64,000 nucleotides of DNA from Petrosia ficiformis. Taxonomy: Eukaryota > Porifera > Demospongiae > Haplosclerida > Petrosiidae. Both the position numbers and the translations under genes were made by a program. Under the pieces are notes generated by a model, which did no database searches, was not told the origin of the DNA, and worked only from the letters and a program-made list of their open reading frames with translations. Numbering within the stretch: position 1 is the first letter of the stretch; each line of letters opens with the position of its first letter. This document shows positions 22,664 through 32,531 of this stretch, in pieces. The stretch covers positions 1,910,001 through 1,974,000 of the forward strand of contig OX345646.1 of NCBI GenBank assembly GCA_947044365.1, in the 5' to 3' direction.

Positions 22664-24590
22664 ATAACACTTGAGATGGAAAGAAAGAAAGCAGACACCT
22701 GAGGCAAATGAGTTGCCTTAGGTGAGATTTGAACCCACGAGACTCTGCACTCCGGACAGATGCTCTTACCAACTGAGCTACCAAGGCGGCCCAGCTGGCA
22801 GGGTCCAGATCAAACATTTCATACACCTGTGTGAACAGGCTAACTAAAAATCGTATATAAGTGAAGGCCGGGGTATTTAAACCACCAAAGACACCAAACA
22901 CTAAACCGTATATACATGATAACACTTGAGATGGAAAGAAAGAAAGACAGACAGACACCTGAGGCAAATGAAAAAATGTACATGTATAATAATTATCAAG
23001 TATAATGAGTCTGTTTTCTTGTTAGTAATTGTTCTTGTTTCCCATTCACACTTGTGGTGAGGGTTCTGGACTGCCAAGTGCATTCATTTTGTAACTGTGT
23101 TTGGGAAAATAGAGTGTTTGCGAGTAAATAGTTTTCAACATCTATATACACAGTGCTCTCTTTAGATTTGTTTTCAGTAGTTGGTTAACTAGATTTTCAT
23201 ATAGGGGGGGAACGTATCTCATAACTTGAGTCCCCTCACTATATTTCAGACCAAACTGATTTCAACATGCAACAACACCTCAGCTACAAGCTTTCAAGGG
23301 CCCCAGAAGTCACCAGAACCTCAGAAGGCCTAAATTAAAATATTTTCCTGGTGGTAGCATATACAAGGTGGCAGTGTGCTTCACATGACAATTTTTTCCC
23401 TCCCTAACAAAAATGAACCCTGGTACTACTTGATTTACGTGAAGTACCACTTGGGTATTAATGAAATTTAATTAGTCCAACTTGGGTTTTGTCCAAACAC
23501 ATTGGTTGTTTACCACCAAACAGTCAATTTCTTAAAGATGGTCAGTCGCACATATTATCACTGTACTACATGTAGGACTGGACATGTTTTTGTAAAAAAT
23601 TTGAATGGAAAAATCTCCTACAGGGCCTGGGCATACAAAATAGTTGGGGGTTGGGGAAGTGAGAGAAGGCAACTATAGTATGTGACAGCCACACCATTTG
23701 GGGTGTAAGATAGTTTATATGCCTCTTTCTGATGACTATCATATTTCCTACTTGAAAATCAATTTGCATAATTGTAATTGCCACATATTTGGCATAGATT
23801 ATTAATTTTATTAAAATTATAAAATTATGAGATTTTAAAATAGTAGGAAAAGGACTCTAATTGATATAGTAAGTAAAATAAAATAGTGCAGGCAAAATGG
23901 TACCAGGAAGAAGAGGAGGGGGGCGGCATATTGTAATGAAATGTTCAGTCTCTGAGATTGAATGTAGAAAGCTATAGAGGATACATGTAGATCTTTTTGG
24001 TACTCGTTAGATGGGCTTGTTGGGACTCCCCACACAAAATGATTTTAATCTAATATTCACTGTTCTGCTTTTTTGTACAGAGGCCAACAAAATGAAAATG
24101 TGACATCTAAAAGATTAATGATTATACATGTAAATATAGCTCTCTTGTAAGGGATGTGGAAATATAGAGTCAACTGCCGGACATTTTGACCTATTTTCAC
24201 CACTCTTGTCCTGCTCCACATACAGTTCCGTTCCAATTTACTAGATATATTGGACAATGTCTGTATGACTGGCTATTTCCACACCACTGCTTCCTACATA
24301 CCAAATTTCATTTCTATTTAATGGCAGCATTAAGAAATTATTTCTTGTTCCCTTTTTGTTAAATTGTATTGTGATTAATATTGTTGTCATTCTTTATAGA
24401 TCATTCATTGTCGACTTCTATCGTTTTGGCTATTGTCGCTCCTATTGCAGTGGTGATTGTATTAATAATAGTGTCTCTTACAATTATAATTGTTATAATT
24501 GTGGTAAAGAAACGAGCCATGAGACCATTTAGTTTCCATCCTGTTCCATTTGGAGATGATGATGATGACGATGATGATGAAAAATTATAA
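13457..24590 (+). CDS. Type I membrane protein with three Cys-rich modules, family unknown
   Basis: Seven exons in perfect phase with GT-AG borders: 13457-13502, 15218-15540, 17057-17294, 18077-18210, 20245-20658, 21911-22097, 24400-24590; 1533 nt, 510 residues. Residues 1-22 are a signal peptide (MRELFLLLSLTVLITVSYS core, split by intron 1). The ectodomain carries about three repeats of 120-135 residues. Each has a small Cys cluster (CEPHGDCTGLNC; CSVDNKCIGVEC; CTTNDVCDTLDC), a second Cys group before a Pro (EKCCDP; DPCTKPP; KPCNNPP), a beta-rich Asn-rich part, and a recurrent close (YNLIPSTEVPLN / YRLIPETQIILD / IPLFPYTEVPID). Many NxS/T sequons. A Thr-rich stalk (about 407-440) leads to a transmembrane helix at about 454-483, KKR stop-transfer, and a 24-residue tail ending in eight Asp plus EKL. 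Module borders partly follow phase-0 introns, suggesting exon duplication. I know no named domain that fits; an adhesion or receptor role is inference. Confidence 0.8.
14249..14509. mobile_element. hAT MITE inserted into an older MITE, TSD CAGTATAG
   Basis: Ends TAGTGTTGTTTTAG and its inverse; the 8 bp CAGTATAG stands at 14241-14248 and again at 14510-14517. Removing the element plus one duplicate restores the core of the CAGTATATGTCAATAAAA family (CAGTATAGTATAGTAATTAC), as found intact in other copies. The surrounding host MITE spans about 14215-14640 in intron 1 of the receptor gene. Confidence 0.92.
15598..15790. repeat. Degenerate ~30-bp tandem repeat (CACCATGGCTTCGAA)
   Basis: In receptor intron 2, four to five degenerate units of the form CAGCCACAATGGCTTGGAAA and ACACCACGGCTTCGAAAAA follow GTGCCTAGCATGCTAGCAAA. 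The same GCATGCTAGGCACATGA and GGCTGCTTGTTTGTTG words occur inverted near 5090-5190, so this is part of an interspersed family. Confidence 0.6.
16142..16860. repeat. TACTG / TACTATAC degenerate pentamer satellite
   Basis: About 700 bp of ACTGTACTATACTGTACTAT words with a longer-range unit marked by TACATGTATATTGTGCTGTA, repeated at least five times. It is open in all plus frames because of the period of 5; those frames are artefacts. It sits in intron 2 of the receptor gene, about 200 bp before exon 3. Confidence 0.93.
17530..18050. mobile_element. MITE-like GTACT-rich element in intron 3
   Basis: It contains TAAACTTAATAAAGTCAGGT, GTACTTCTAAGTAGTACTAT and GAATTCCCTTTACATTTGTA, which match the element at 6241-6515 in inverse order. 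The 3' half is duplicated internally (AGTCAATGGAAGTACAGTGA twice or more). It ends about 27 bp before exon 4 of the receptor gene. Confidence 0.65.
18307..18985. repeat. MITE half-unit amplified in tandem (~120 bp x 5)
   Basis: Five head-to-tail copies of a unit of about 119-120 bp (GTATATGTCAATAAAATGTC, CAGTAACAGTAATTA, CTACTGTCAGTATAG, TTCAATTGACAAGTAC), followed by one complete right half ending CTGTATGGTGACTTTATATT. The left arm of one MITE has therefore been amplified. Intron 4 of the receptor gene. Confidence 0.9.
18990..19885 (+). mobile_element. Two tandem full copies of the CCCTATGA family
   Basis: Copies at about 18996-19415 and 19436-19880. Shared landmarks in order: TATCCCTATGACTGCTT, CATTCAGTAATCATGGC, AAACACAACAGCCTATTATA, a ~150-bp body with GGAATATATTTCAG, CCCATTAATTGACCGAGCC, GGAATGACGTAACTT, a (TA)n run, and GGAAAGCAATCATAGG at the far end. 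The first and last words are inverted relative to each other, so it is a MITE-like or foldback element of about 430 bp. It is the commonest repeat in this window. Intron 4 of the receptor gene. Confidence 0.8.
20705..21895. mobile_element. Two MITE copies filling receptor intron 5
   Basis: CAGTATATGTCAATAAAA-family copies at about 20705-21015 (left half duplicated) and 21682-21895. The second ends only about 15 bp before exon 6 at 21911, leaving CATCTCTTTCTGCAG as the acceptor tract. The stretch between them (21016-21681) is AT-rich with no gene or clear repeat ends that I can see. Confidence 0.75.
22121..22610 (-). repeat. Interspersed repeat with (GTCT)n edge
   Basis: Begins CCTCGCTCCACCTATAGGGT and GTTTGTCTGTCTGTCTG and holds GCTCTCAGAAACTAGAAGTG, ATTGCATTGCCAAGTTATTAC, CTTCTGGTAGTAAAAGAGTAC. 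An inverted, well-conserved copy is at 53120-53605, and diverged relatives are at 27270-27490 and 35340-35990. No coding frame survives; the origin is undetermined. Receptor intron 6. Confidence 0.75.
22615..22975 (-). mobile_element. (CA)n and tRNA-derived SINE, copy 2
   Basis: A CA run (about 22622-22661) is followed by an AAAG-rich edge and a SINE with the same tRNA-like head as at 12285-12570 (minus: GCTCAGTTGGTAAGAGC, TTTGAACCCACGAG in plus), here with one extra T in the D arm. The phrase ATGATAACACTTGAGATGGA stands on both sides of the SINE, either as a long target duplication or as a tandem fragment. Confidence 0.75.
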
Positions 24591-25178
24591 TTTCAAGAAA
24601 AACGTTTTGTGTATGTGTATTGGACATTTAGTAAGCATTTATGTAATCAATTGTTATACAAAAATTATTTTACATTATGTAATCTAGCAATGAAACTGTA
24701 TGGTAATCCACTCTTGCATATTCTTATCTCTATTCATTGTTTGTTTTGTTTTTGCTGCATTGAACTGATCATTACATCAAAGCTGGACAATGTTCAGTGA
24801 AAAAATATTAAAATATAAAATATTTTGGATTTCTTTAATTTTTATCTTGTCATTTGAGTGTTTTCATGACTGTTTTGTGGGTTATACCATTCAGCCTTCA
24901 ATTATTAATTATTCATTCTGGCATTCATCCACACCCATGGCTCACATGATTGAGTGTTCATTTGCCACGAAGCATTACAACGAAACATTCTCCTGTATAA
25001 TGAAATGGCAATGTAGTTTAAATGATACTACTAATGTAATTGTATTCATTTAAAATTGATGAACAGAAAGTACTACACAAGACAAATCAGTTTGGAATTG
25101 AACAAAAATCAAAAATTATATTCCTATTATACACAAAATTATTATACACAAAATTGAAGTACTACACATGTCATGCAC
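24591..25178 (+). other. Intergenic stretch with a small open frame (24790-25053)
   Basis: Between the receptor stop and the ABC pseudogene. An 87-codon frame starts MFSEKILKYKIFWISLIF, with a hydrophobic N-terminus like a signal peptide, several Cys and two NxS/T sequons. It has no recognised homology, weak codon support and no clear poly-A signal of its own. It may be receptor 3' UTR or a small secreted protein; I cannot decide. Confidence 0.25.
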
Positions 25179-26150
25179 TTATGCATCTTGTTTCTGTATG
25201 TTATTCATGAAATAATGAAGTCCTTGACAAGCCAATAACTCAGCATGTGTTCCTTGTTCAATCACTGAACCATTATGAAAAACGACAATGCAGTCTGAGT
25301 TATAGATGGTAGATAGTCGATGAGCAATGATAATGGTAGTACGACCTTTGTCTAGAACATCCTGAACAATTTCTCACTCTCTAGACCTGTGTCTAGAACA
25401 GATGTAGCTTCATCCAGAAGAAGGATCTTGGGATCTCGTACTAGGGCTCGTGCAATGGCTCTTGTTGTTTCTGACCTCCACTCAATTGTGTTCCTTTTAA
25501 ACCTACATTTGTATTGTATCCCTGTGTATGGATTAATAATAATCAATCACACAAATTTATTACAAACCTGAGGTAGAGACTGAATGAATTTGTGTATATT
25601 GGCAGATTTAGCAGCTTCTACTAATTCATCATCCGTGACTTCTCTAAAGTTTGCTCATATCAAATGTTATCTGCTATGGACATATCAAACAACACTGGTT
25701 CTTGAGAAACTAGACTGATCTGGCTACGAAGCCAAGCAAGGTTTACGTCATGAAGATTATGTCCATCAAGAAGTATACTTTCAGTTGTTGGATCATAAAA
25801 TCGCTCAGTTAGAGAGATGATAGTATTCTTGCCAGAACCATTGTGTCCAACTAGAGCTAGTTTAAAAAACAAATAATGAAATTGTAATTATACAATTAAA
25901 ATTGTTAGTTGAGTATTCTATCTATACTACACTAAAGAATCTGAGATGTAAAACACATATTTTCAGTTGGTAAAAAGCTGTGTTTTCTCATATACACACT
26001 ATCAAATTAACTTACAGGAATGATGCCATCTTCAAGGTTTTCCATAGCTGTAGGTTGTGATACCAAATTATAAAAAAACTTCTTGCTGACAATGCAGCAT
26101 TTTTTGAATCTGGTAAAACATTAAAAAGTCTCTTGAACATCCTACCAGTA
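25179..26150 (-). pseudogene. ABCB-type ABC transporter C-terminal fragment, decayed (copy A)
   Basis: Minus-strand remains of the linker plus second nucleotide-binding domain of a P-glycoprotein-like exporter. In order: linker exon (about 26016-26150, readable as FYNLVSQPTAMENLEDG only after a frame change at a T run), Walker A exon (25660-25872; [12 protein letters not shown], where the residue after the catalytic Lys is Asn instead of Ser/Thr, then a Q-loop [10 protein letters not shown]), a piece with DELVEAAKSANIHKFIQSLP out of frame with the previous part, signature LSGGQKQ, Walker [13 protein letters not shown] with frame changes on both sides, H-loop [15 protein letters not shown] and end NIQKQDA. 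Frameshifts, stops and the altered Walker A make a working pump very unlikely. The membrane domains are not present. Confidence 0.85.
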
Positions 26151-26152
26151 TA

Positions 26153-26800
26153 CCTGTGTATCATCATTACTTTATGCAAAAAAACGTATTATTCCCAATA
26201 TTAATGTCATAATTCATAATTTAGACGTCGTAACATTCGATGCACATTTGACTTCATAATCTTTCTACTAGCTATTTATATTCTTTACCGCTATTCCCAC
26301 ATTGCATGTGAGATCTGGTTCAGGATACTGGGAGTGTGCCTTAAGTTGTTCAATAAACAGAAGCAAACAGCACAGTGATTACGGTATTTATATATTCAAT
26401 TCAGCTTTTTCTTTTTTGTTAAATAATATAGTTATAATTATCTATTGACTTCATACATTAATTAAAGAATTTGATTTGGGGATAATTATGAATGTGATGT
26501 GTGTAATTAGTGGTGTTATAACTACAACTAAATCTGAAGGCATTACAACTTTTAGTTAACTAAAATTCACAAGAATGCCTTAACTCACGTGTAATTCTGG
26601 ATGGCATCAACAGTTACAATAGAGGATATTCACATAATGCGAAGATTTCTTGTAATAGTACAAATTGCAGTGGAAGATGTGACAAATAAAAGTAATGACA
26701 AAGAATTTATAACTGACCTGAATTCATCAATCTTAATATTCCAGGTGTAGATGATGCTCTGTTCGATTGTAAGTCAACTGATGATAATAATCTCCACATG
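26153..26800 (+). repeat. Left arm of a 0.65-kb inverted duplication
   Basis: Pairs with 32532-33256 in inverse orientation. Matching landmarks: CTGTGTATCATCATTACTTT at the outer end, CAATATTAATGTCATAAT, the FAR terminal exon, AAATCTGAAGGCATTACAAC, GACCTGAATTCATCAATCTT, and GATGATAATAATCTCCA at the inner end. The right arm is longer by several insertions. The outer end coincides within a few bases with the end of the ABC pseudogene, marking a rearrangement junction. Confidence 0.9.
26225..26378 (+). pseudogene. Inverted copy of the FAR terminal exon
   Basis: After the acceptor CATAATTTAG it reads 154 bases, exactly the length of the real last exon of the FAR gene (33010-33163), ending in the same TGA. 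The frame is intact: RRNIRCTFDFIIFLLAIYI, then EIWFRILGVCLK and KQKQTAQ. It differs by a few substitutions (for example Arg to Cys, Thr to Ile). It lacks all other FAR exons nearby, so it should be non-functional unless spliced to something upstream on the plus strand. Confidence 0.85.
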
Positions 26801-26944
26801 CATAATTAGTTTTGATAAACCATAGCCTCAGTGTGGATTATTAATTTGAGCGTGGGCGGACTAAAACATTTCTGTGAGCCACACCCCTTTTATCGCTAGT
26901 ATAGTAAACTTTCGGCTGGAAGAGATTCTTTTCTTTTTAAAGAG
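26801..26944 (+). promoter_or_regulatory. Putative promoter and 5' UTR of the beta-helix gene
   Basis: The only unique sequence between the left inverted arm and the proposed start at 26945. It includes GAGCCACACCCCTTTTATCG, a CACCC-type GC box, and AAAGAGATG at the start codon. No convincing TATA element in a usable place. Assignment is by position. Confidence 0.35.
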
Positions 26945-29900
26945 ATGAATAGGTATGTTACAAATTATGTCATTCTGTTCTTATTTTAGATTTATGTTTT
27001 ATATATGTATCTAAAACTTTGAATTTGAAATCCATGCCTTTTTACTATCTGATCTGCAACCTCGGGTCTACTTGGACAATCCAAAATAGATTCGTGTCTG
27101 GCGCAGGCGTTGCTGCCCCTTCGCATGTAGGAGGTAGGGTCTGTTTTGTTATAGGTTATACAGGACTCCTTTGCTGCAAAAATATTGTAAGGAATCGGAA
27201 ACGTAGACTTGACAGGCCATTTTCACTCACGTTGTAAAAATCATCAATGAATAATTGTCATAACTTTAAAACCGAAAGGTTTTTTCAAAAGCCTGTTGTT
27301 ATTTTTGATCCTTGTATAATTTGAAGTCTGCCAGTGGCTCGTTCGAGCTGCCAATGTTCCTAGTTTTCCCAAATTTTTGCAATCCCAAATTTTTGCGAAC
27401 AGACAGACAGACAGACACACGCATACACAGACACACGATATGATTACCGTACCCTTCCGCCTATGCTTCGCGATGAAGGTAATTAAATGTCATCATGTTA
27501 CAGCCTTATGTAATTGCATTCCATTAGAGCAAGTGCTATAATTATGTGAACAAAAGAAAACAGGCCCTCCTTCACTGCTTGTAAAGGGGCAGCAGAACCA
27601 GACTAGTCAGCACATGCACATGTATATAGACAACCTGAAAATGAAAACAGAGCAAAATTGCGTTAGATTTGCACTCCCTGGGATTCCCTCTACATATTAT
27701 ATTACCAGATATATATATATGAATTAAAATAGTTTCACATTACACTTGACTGAATTTCCTTTTTGCTGCAGTAATTCCATGTCATGTTGTGTATACAACT
27801 GATTATAAATATGGTTTTATCAAATTTTGTATAATTGCATTAACATCCATATTTGTAAACATGTATTACAATTTCCGGAATGGACAATTTGCAAGCCACC
27901 ACACTGCAACAAAAATAGTCAAAATAGCTAATTTAGTGGTTAGTACCGTTACAAGGATTTAATAATTAGTTGGTCGTTCAGGATACATACATCTTATATA
28001 CATCACAAATATTTTATACTAATTATAGATAATTTTATGGTGCTGTCCGCTCATATTTCATGTCAAAGATTTTATAATTTATACTAAAGTACATGTAATT
28101 GTATCTGGCCATCAAAAGGGTTTGTAAACACATAATTTAATTTATACCTTTCAATGCTTGTATCATAGTAACATCATGCATGTAGCCACAAGATCCTCTA
28201 CGACAGTTGACAAACTAAATTGAACTCATGCTATTCCATACAACTGCAATAAAATGGTTATTTTAACAATAATTTAATTTTTGCAATATAATTATAAACA
28301 TATAATTAATTGCTAAGTTCTTGCTATTGAAATTCAATTCAAACATGAAGCTCAAATTAATGCATAGTATTCCTGTATATTGAACAGGTACCTAGCTGTT
28401 TTTATATTTGTGTCTGGTGTCCTTCCATACATCATTATATCAAATACTGATGACCTCAAAGAATTACTATGCAATAATCAAAAAAGCGACTTGGTAATAA
28501 ACCTGAATGAATCAACATACTTGTTAAATGAAATTGATAGATATTGTATTATGCAAAATGTCAGTAATATCACCATTAAAGGTGTGAATGAAATCCCAAC
28601 TGTTCAGTGTGTTCCAGTTGGTAGTCCAGGTTTTGGATTTGATTTTGTAAATATCACACACCTAACACTGGAGAATCTGCATTTCCTTGGTTGTGGTGGT
28701 GGTATACCAAACATAGCACTTAGAGGATTCAATGACACTCATCCTAAACTTCTGTACCAACAAAAAGCAGTACTTATGTTTAATCTCTGCAAAGATGTTA
28801 TCATAAGACAGGTTAATATTGATAATGCATATTTTGGGTATGCTGTTTTAATTTTAAACCCATTTGGAAAGCTAGACATATTAGACTCAACCTTTTCCGA
28901 AGGATCAGGTTCGGCTTTCTGTGATTCCAATAGTAGTTCTTGTGCAGGTAGTGGAATTGCGGTAATATTCAAAGATAGGGATTCTAAGATACAAAATGAT
29001 AATTCTGTTGAAGTGACATTAAAACAAATGACCATTCAAATCAATGTAAATCATATCCCTCGTATTCCATCCCTTTCTAACCTCGTGAAACAAGAAGCCT
29101 GCCAATTACCTATTATAGGAGCTGGTGGTGTAACTGCTGTCTTTAGTCAATCAAAATACTTTGCAAATGTTTCTATCATACAAAGCACTGTAGGTGATAT
29201 CAACTATGGATCAGTAGCTGGAGGAATGTTAATACTCTTCTATAATAGTATGCAAAAATCTCATGTCGCTTTAATCAACAGTAATATCTACAGCGGTTCT
29301 CTACTCCCTAGCACAAATCAAGATGGTGGTGCTGGTATCAGTGTTCACAGTTTCATGTGTGGCAAATGTAGCAGTGAATCAATCAGATGGAATCCAATTT
29401 ACATGGATACAGTTCACATAACAGGCAGTGGTGAAGCAACTGACAGACCAACACAAATTCCAAAGCTAAAATTTGGAGGTGGTTTTTATTTGGACATTCA
29501 TCAAAGTTGCGAAATTGATGAGCATTATATCTTCATGAAGGGCGTAGCTTTTCGAATCAATTACGCTGCTATTACAGGTTCAGGAATGTACGCTGTAATG
29601 AGACAATCTGCATCTATTTATTCCATTGTACTAGAAAGCTGTGAGTCAGTGCTTAACACACAAGGATCAGCAAGTTATACTTTATACTCTGCAATTGCAA
29701 CGATGACATTTGTCAATTTGAAGAATGTTACCTTAACTGGAGACAGCTTTTTTCATGAGAATTACAGTCCAGCTTTAGCAGTATACAACACTAACTTGTT
29801 TATACAAGGAAACATGTTAATCAGAAATAATGGAGGTAGCAATGGAGCAGCTATATCTCTGTTTCATTCATCATACCTTTTCATAATGCCACCACTACAT

Positions 29901-32072
29901 GCCACTTTTATTAGCAACAGAGCATTACTTTATGGTGGTGCAATTTATGCTGTTAATGACGAGAAGCCCGGAGATAATATGTGTGTTATACAGTTATATG
30001 GTATAAATAACTCAAGTATTAACGACATAAATATTAGCATGAACTTCATTAACAATACCGCAGGTTTGGCTGGTAATAGTATTTATGTTGCTCCCTTGTA
30101 CAACTGTTCACAGTATAATCCTAGTCTTGCTTTCCAAAATATTAATGACATTTTGAATGCTACATTTATGCCTTCAGTATCAGCTAATGGCATACAGCAG
30201 GTGTCTTCTGAACCTGTTAAAATATGTTACTGTGATAACTCAACTGGCAGTAAACCTGAAATACAGTGCGTAAAACCTGGGACTGTGATTAAGATCATTA
30301 ATACATATCCTGGTAAATTGGTGACATTGAATTTGGCAGCAGTTGATGCTATGGGAATGATAGTATATTCACCAGTTGTTGCTTCTGTTACTGCTGACCC
30401 TTATGCCAGTCATCATTTGTCACAAGACGAATTGACTCTGAAAGAGGGCCAAGCACAGGTAGCTCTTTCTGGGTCTCACTGTACTGCTGTTACATACAAT
30501 TTTCAAAGTAGAAACATCACAGAAGTGAAACATGGATTTTTTGAATTGGCAACACCACAAAGTCCACCAAGTTTGTCTGCTCACCTTTATGTATATCCAT
30601 GTCCAATTGGATTCATGTTATCTCATGGAGTTTGTGTGTGTGATCAATTTATTACTAATGTAGTCAGAGATGCTAAGTGTAATATTAGTTCATTGATTAT
30701 TTCACATCCCATTTCATCATGGCTTGGTACAATGACTTTTTCCAATACTTCAAGGCTTGGGTTCGCTAACATTTGTCCACCTGGAAACTGTAAATCAACT
30801 GCAAAGGAGATTAATGTATCAAATATTGAAAACTCTATATGTGTTGATGGAAAATCTGGAATTCTTTGTGGAAAATGTGCCAATAACTTGAGTGCATTAT
30901 TCGGTACTACTGAGTGTAAACATTGCTCAAACTTCTGGCTATTCACTTTAATATTCTATGCTCTTATTGGTGTAATACTCGTGATAATTCTACTTTCCTT
31001 CAGACTCACATTAACAGACGGACCACTGGCTAGTGTCATAATCACAAATAATATAATTGCTGTCTCAACTATCGATTACCTTCAAAATGATAATGTGTTT
31101 ATATCAGGAATGAGAATTTTTGTCTCACTCATGAATCTCAACCTTGGGTTTCCATTGTGTTTATACGATGGAATGACAACAGCAATAAAGACTGGGTTAC
31201 AGTTCCTGTATCCTATTTATTTATGGACCATTGTCATTGTTTTCATTATATTAAGCCGTTATTCTACTTGGATCTCAAATCAGACAGCCACTTCATCAGT
31301 ACAAGTATTAGCAACACTCATTCACTTCTCCTTCTCAAAACTGCTTATCACTACTATTGACATAGTGGTGTTTGTACAAGTAAAAACAGATATGAATGAT
31401 ACTGTCACAGTCTGGTACGAAGATGGTAATATGTACTTACAGGACAAAGAACATATCATACTTTTCTCACTTGCTGTACTAACATTGGTTTTTTTCATTT
31501 TTCCATACGTATTAACTGTCACTTTTGGTGCTTACCTTTTGAGATGGAAAACTTTTAATCATTTTCGATCATTCATAGAATCATTCCATGGACCATATAA
31601 ACACAATCTTGGATATTGGTTTGGTTTACGAACAATGGTTATTGTATACATATATATAGTCTTTACAGCAATGAGAGGTTTTGATATTTCATTAATGCTA
31701 TTGTTTCAAGTGCTAGCATTAATCACTTTGGCACTCGTACAAGCTCATATGAAACCATTTAGAAAGAACAGCCTCAATAAGTTGGATTCATTCTGTTTAT
31801 TCCTTTCCGTATTACAAATAGTTTTAGTAATAGTACTGTTACCAGACCAAAACAGTCCTTCACAAACTTTACCTTACGCCATTGCCTCACTAACATCAGT
31901 TATGTTTTGCATACTTGTGATCACTTTAGTCTCAAAATCTTTGAAAAAACTTCTATTTAAAAAATGTAATACGCAACATTTCCAAGCTGAAAGAAAAATC
32001 TATCAAGGATCCAAAGATTTTGAAGAAGAGTATGATGAAATGAGACAGGCTTTACTGATACTTGCTGACTAA
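26945..32072 (+). CDS. Secreted beta-helix-like ectodomain fused to multi-pass membrane domain
   Basis: Two coding exons: 26945-26952 (ATGAATAG, only 8 bases) and 28388-32072; donor GTATGT and acceptor TATTGAACAG join to MNRYLAVFIF in phase; 1230 residues. Residues 1-21 are a signal peptide. About 22-780 form a long Asn/Ser/Gly-rich ectodomain with strand-turn repeats (NITHLTLENLHFLGCGG, VTLKQMTIQINVN, NNGGSNGAAISL) typical of right-handed parallel beta-helix, pectin-lyase-like folds, with many NxS/T sequons. Residues about 799-848 hold a Cys cluster (CPPGNC, SICVDGKSGILCGKC, TECKHC). From about 852 to 1193 come roughly nine to ten hydrophobic helices (first FWLFTLIFYALIGVILVIIL, later LYPIYLWTIVIVFIILS), then a short basic/acidic tail. 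The arrangement ICxGKxGxxCGKC plus membrane domain occurs in large lineage-specific families of sponges and other early animals (from memory of the pattern, not a search). A near intron-free body inside an inverted duplication is unusual. Receptor or adhesion function is inference. Confidence 0.85.
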
Positions 32073-32531
32073 TCAATAAATAGTGCCATTTTAGTACAAG
32101 GTCTGCACTGCAATAGTATTAATTATATAATTATTAGTTTCCTTATTTCTTTATCAAGCAGTAAATAATGAATTGTTGCAGTAATTGGTTTCGTAAGCCA
32201 ATAATATTTTTAGTTAATTATTTCAGTTGAAAAATAGAACATAATTATTTTCATAATAAAAATCGGTTCAACACGTTATTATTAAAAATAAAAAATAAAA
32301 ACATTTCCAATAAAATGAAAGAAGATGTAGGGATGCCAAAACCTAAAAAGCATGTGAACAAGGTTAGGTGGGACCCACAATTTAACAAACCACTTCCATA
32401 TAACCCTACATAAGTACTTATAAAGCAAAATACAAAGTGCTGTACTTATGTAGGGTTATATATATATTACCAGAGATTTCAGCTCATCACTTGCAATTGA
32501 AATTTATGGGCGCTGATAATTATAATTTTAG
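32073..32531. repeat. Intergenic stretch with truncated palindromic MITE (32290-32463)
   Basis: 32290-32463 carries ACATTTCCAATAAAATGAAA, AACCACTTCCATATAACC and TATGTAGGGTTATA, the left half and centre of the family seen whole at 2574-2909 and 48651-48935. It stops at a TA run, so the right arm is lost. 32073-32289 and 32464-32531 show nothing else but the poly-A signal. Confidence 0.7.
32075..32080 (+). terminator. AATAAA polyadenylation signal
   Basis: A canonical AATAAA begins three bases after the TAA stop of the beta-helix gene, implying a very short 3' UTR. No other AATAAA is as well placed before the MITE at 32290. Confidence 0.55.

Noticed and set aside
22450..22967. Minus frames of 85-137 codons across the (CA)n and SINE
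   Set aside because: They run through a (CA)n tract and a SINE (VCVCVCV peptides) and have no conserved domain.
28739..29035. 98-codon minus frame inside the beta-helix gene
   Set aside because: Shadow of the plus-strand coding exon; no splice support or domain.
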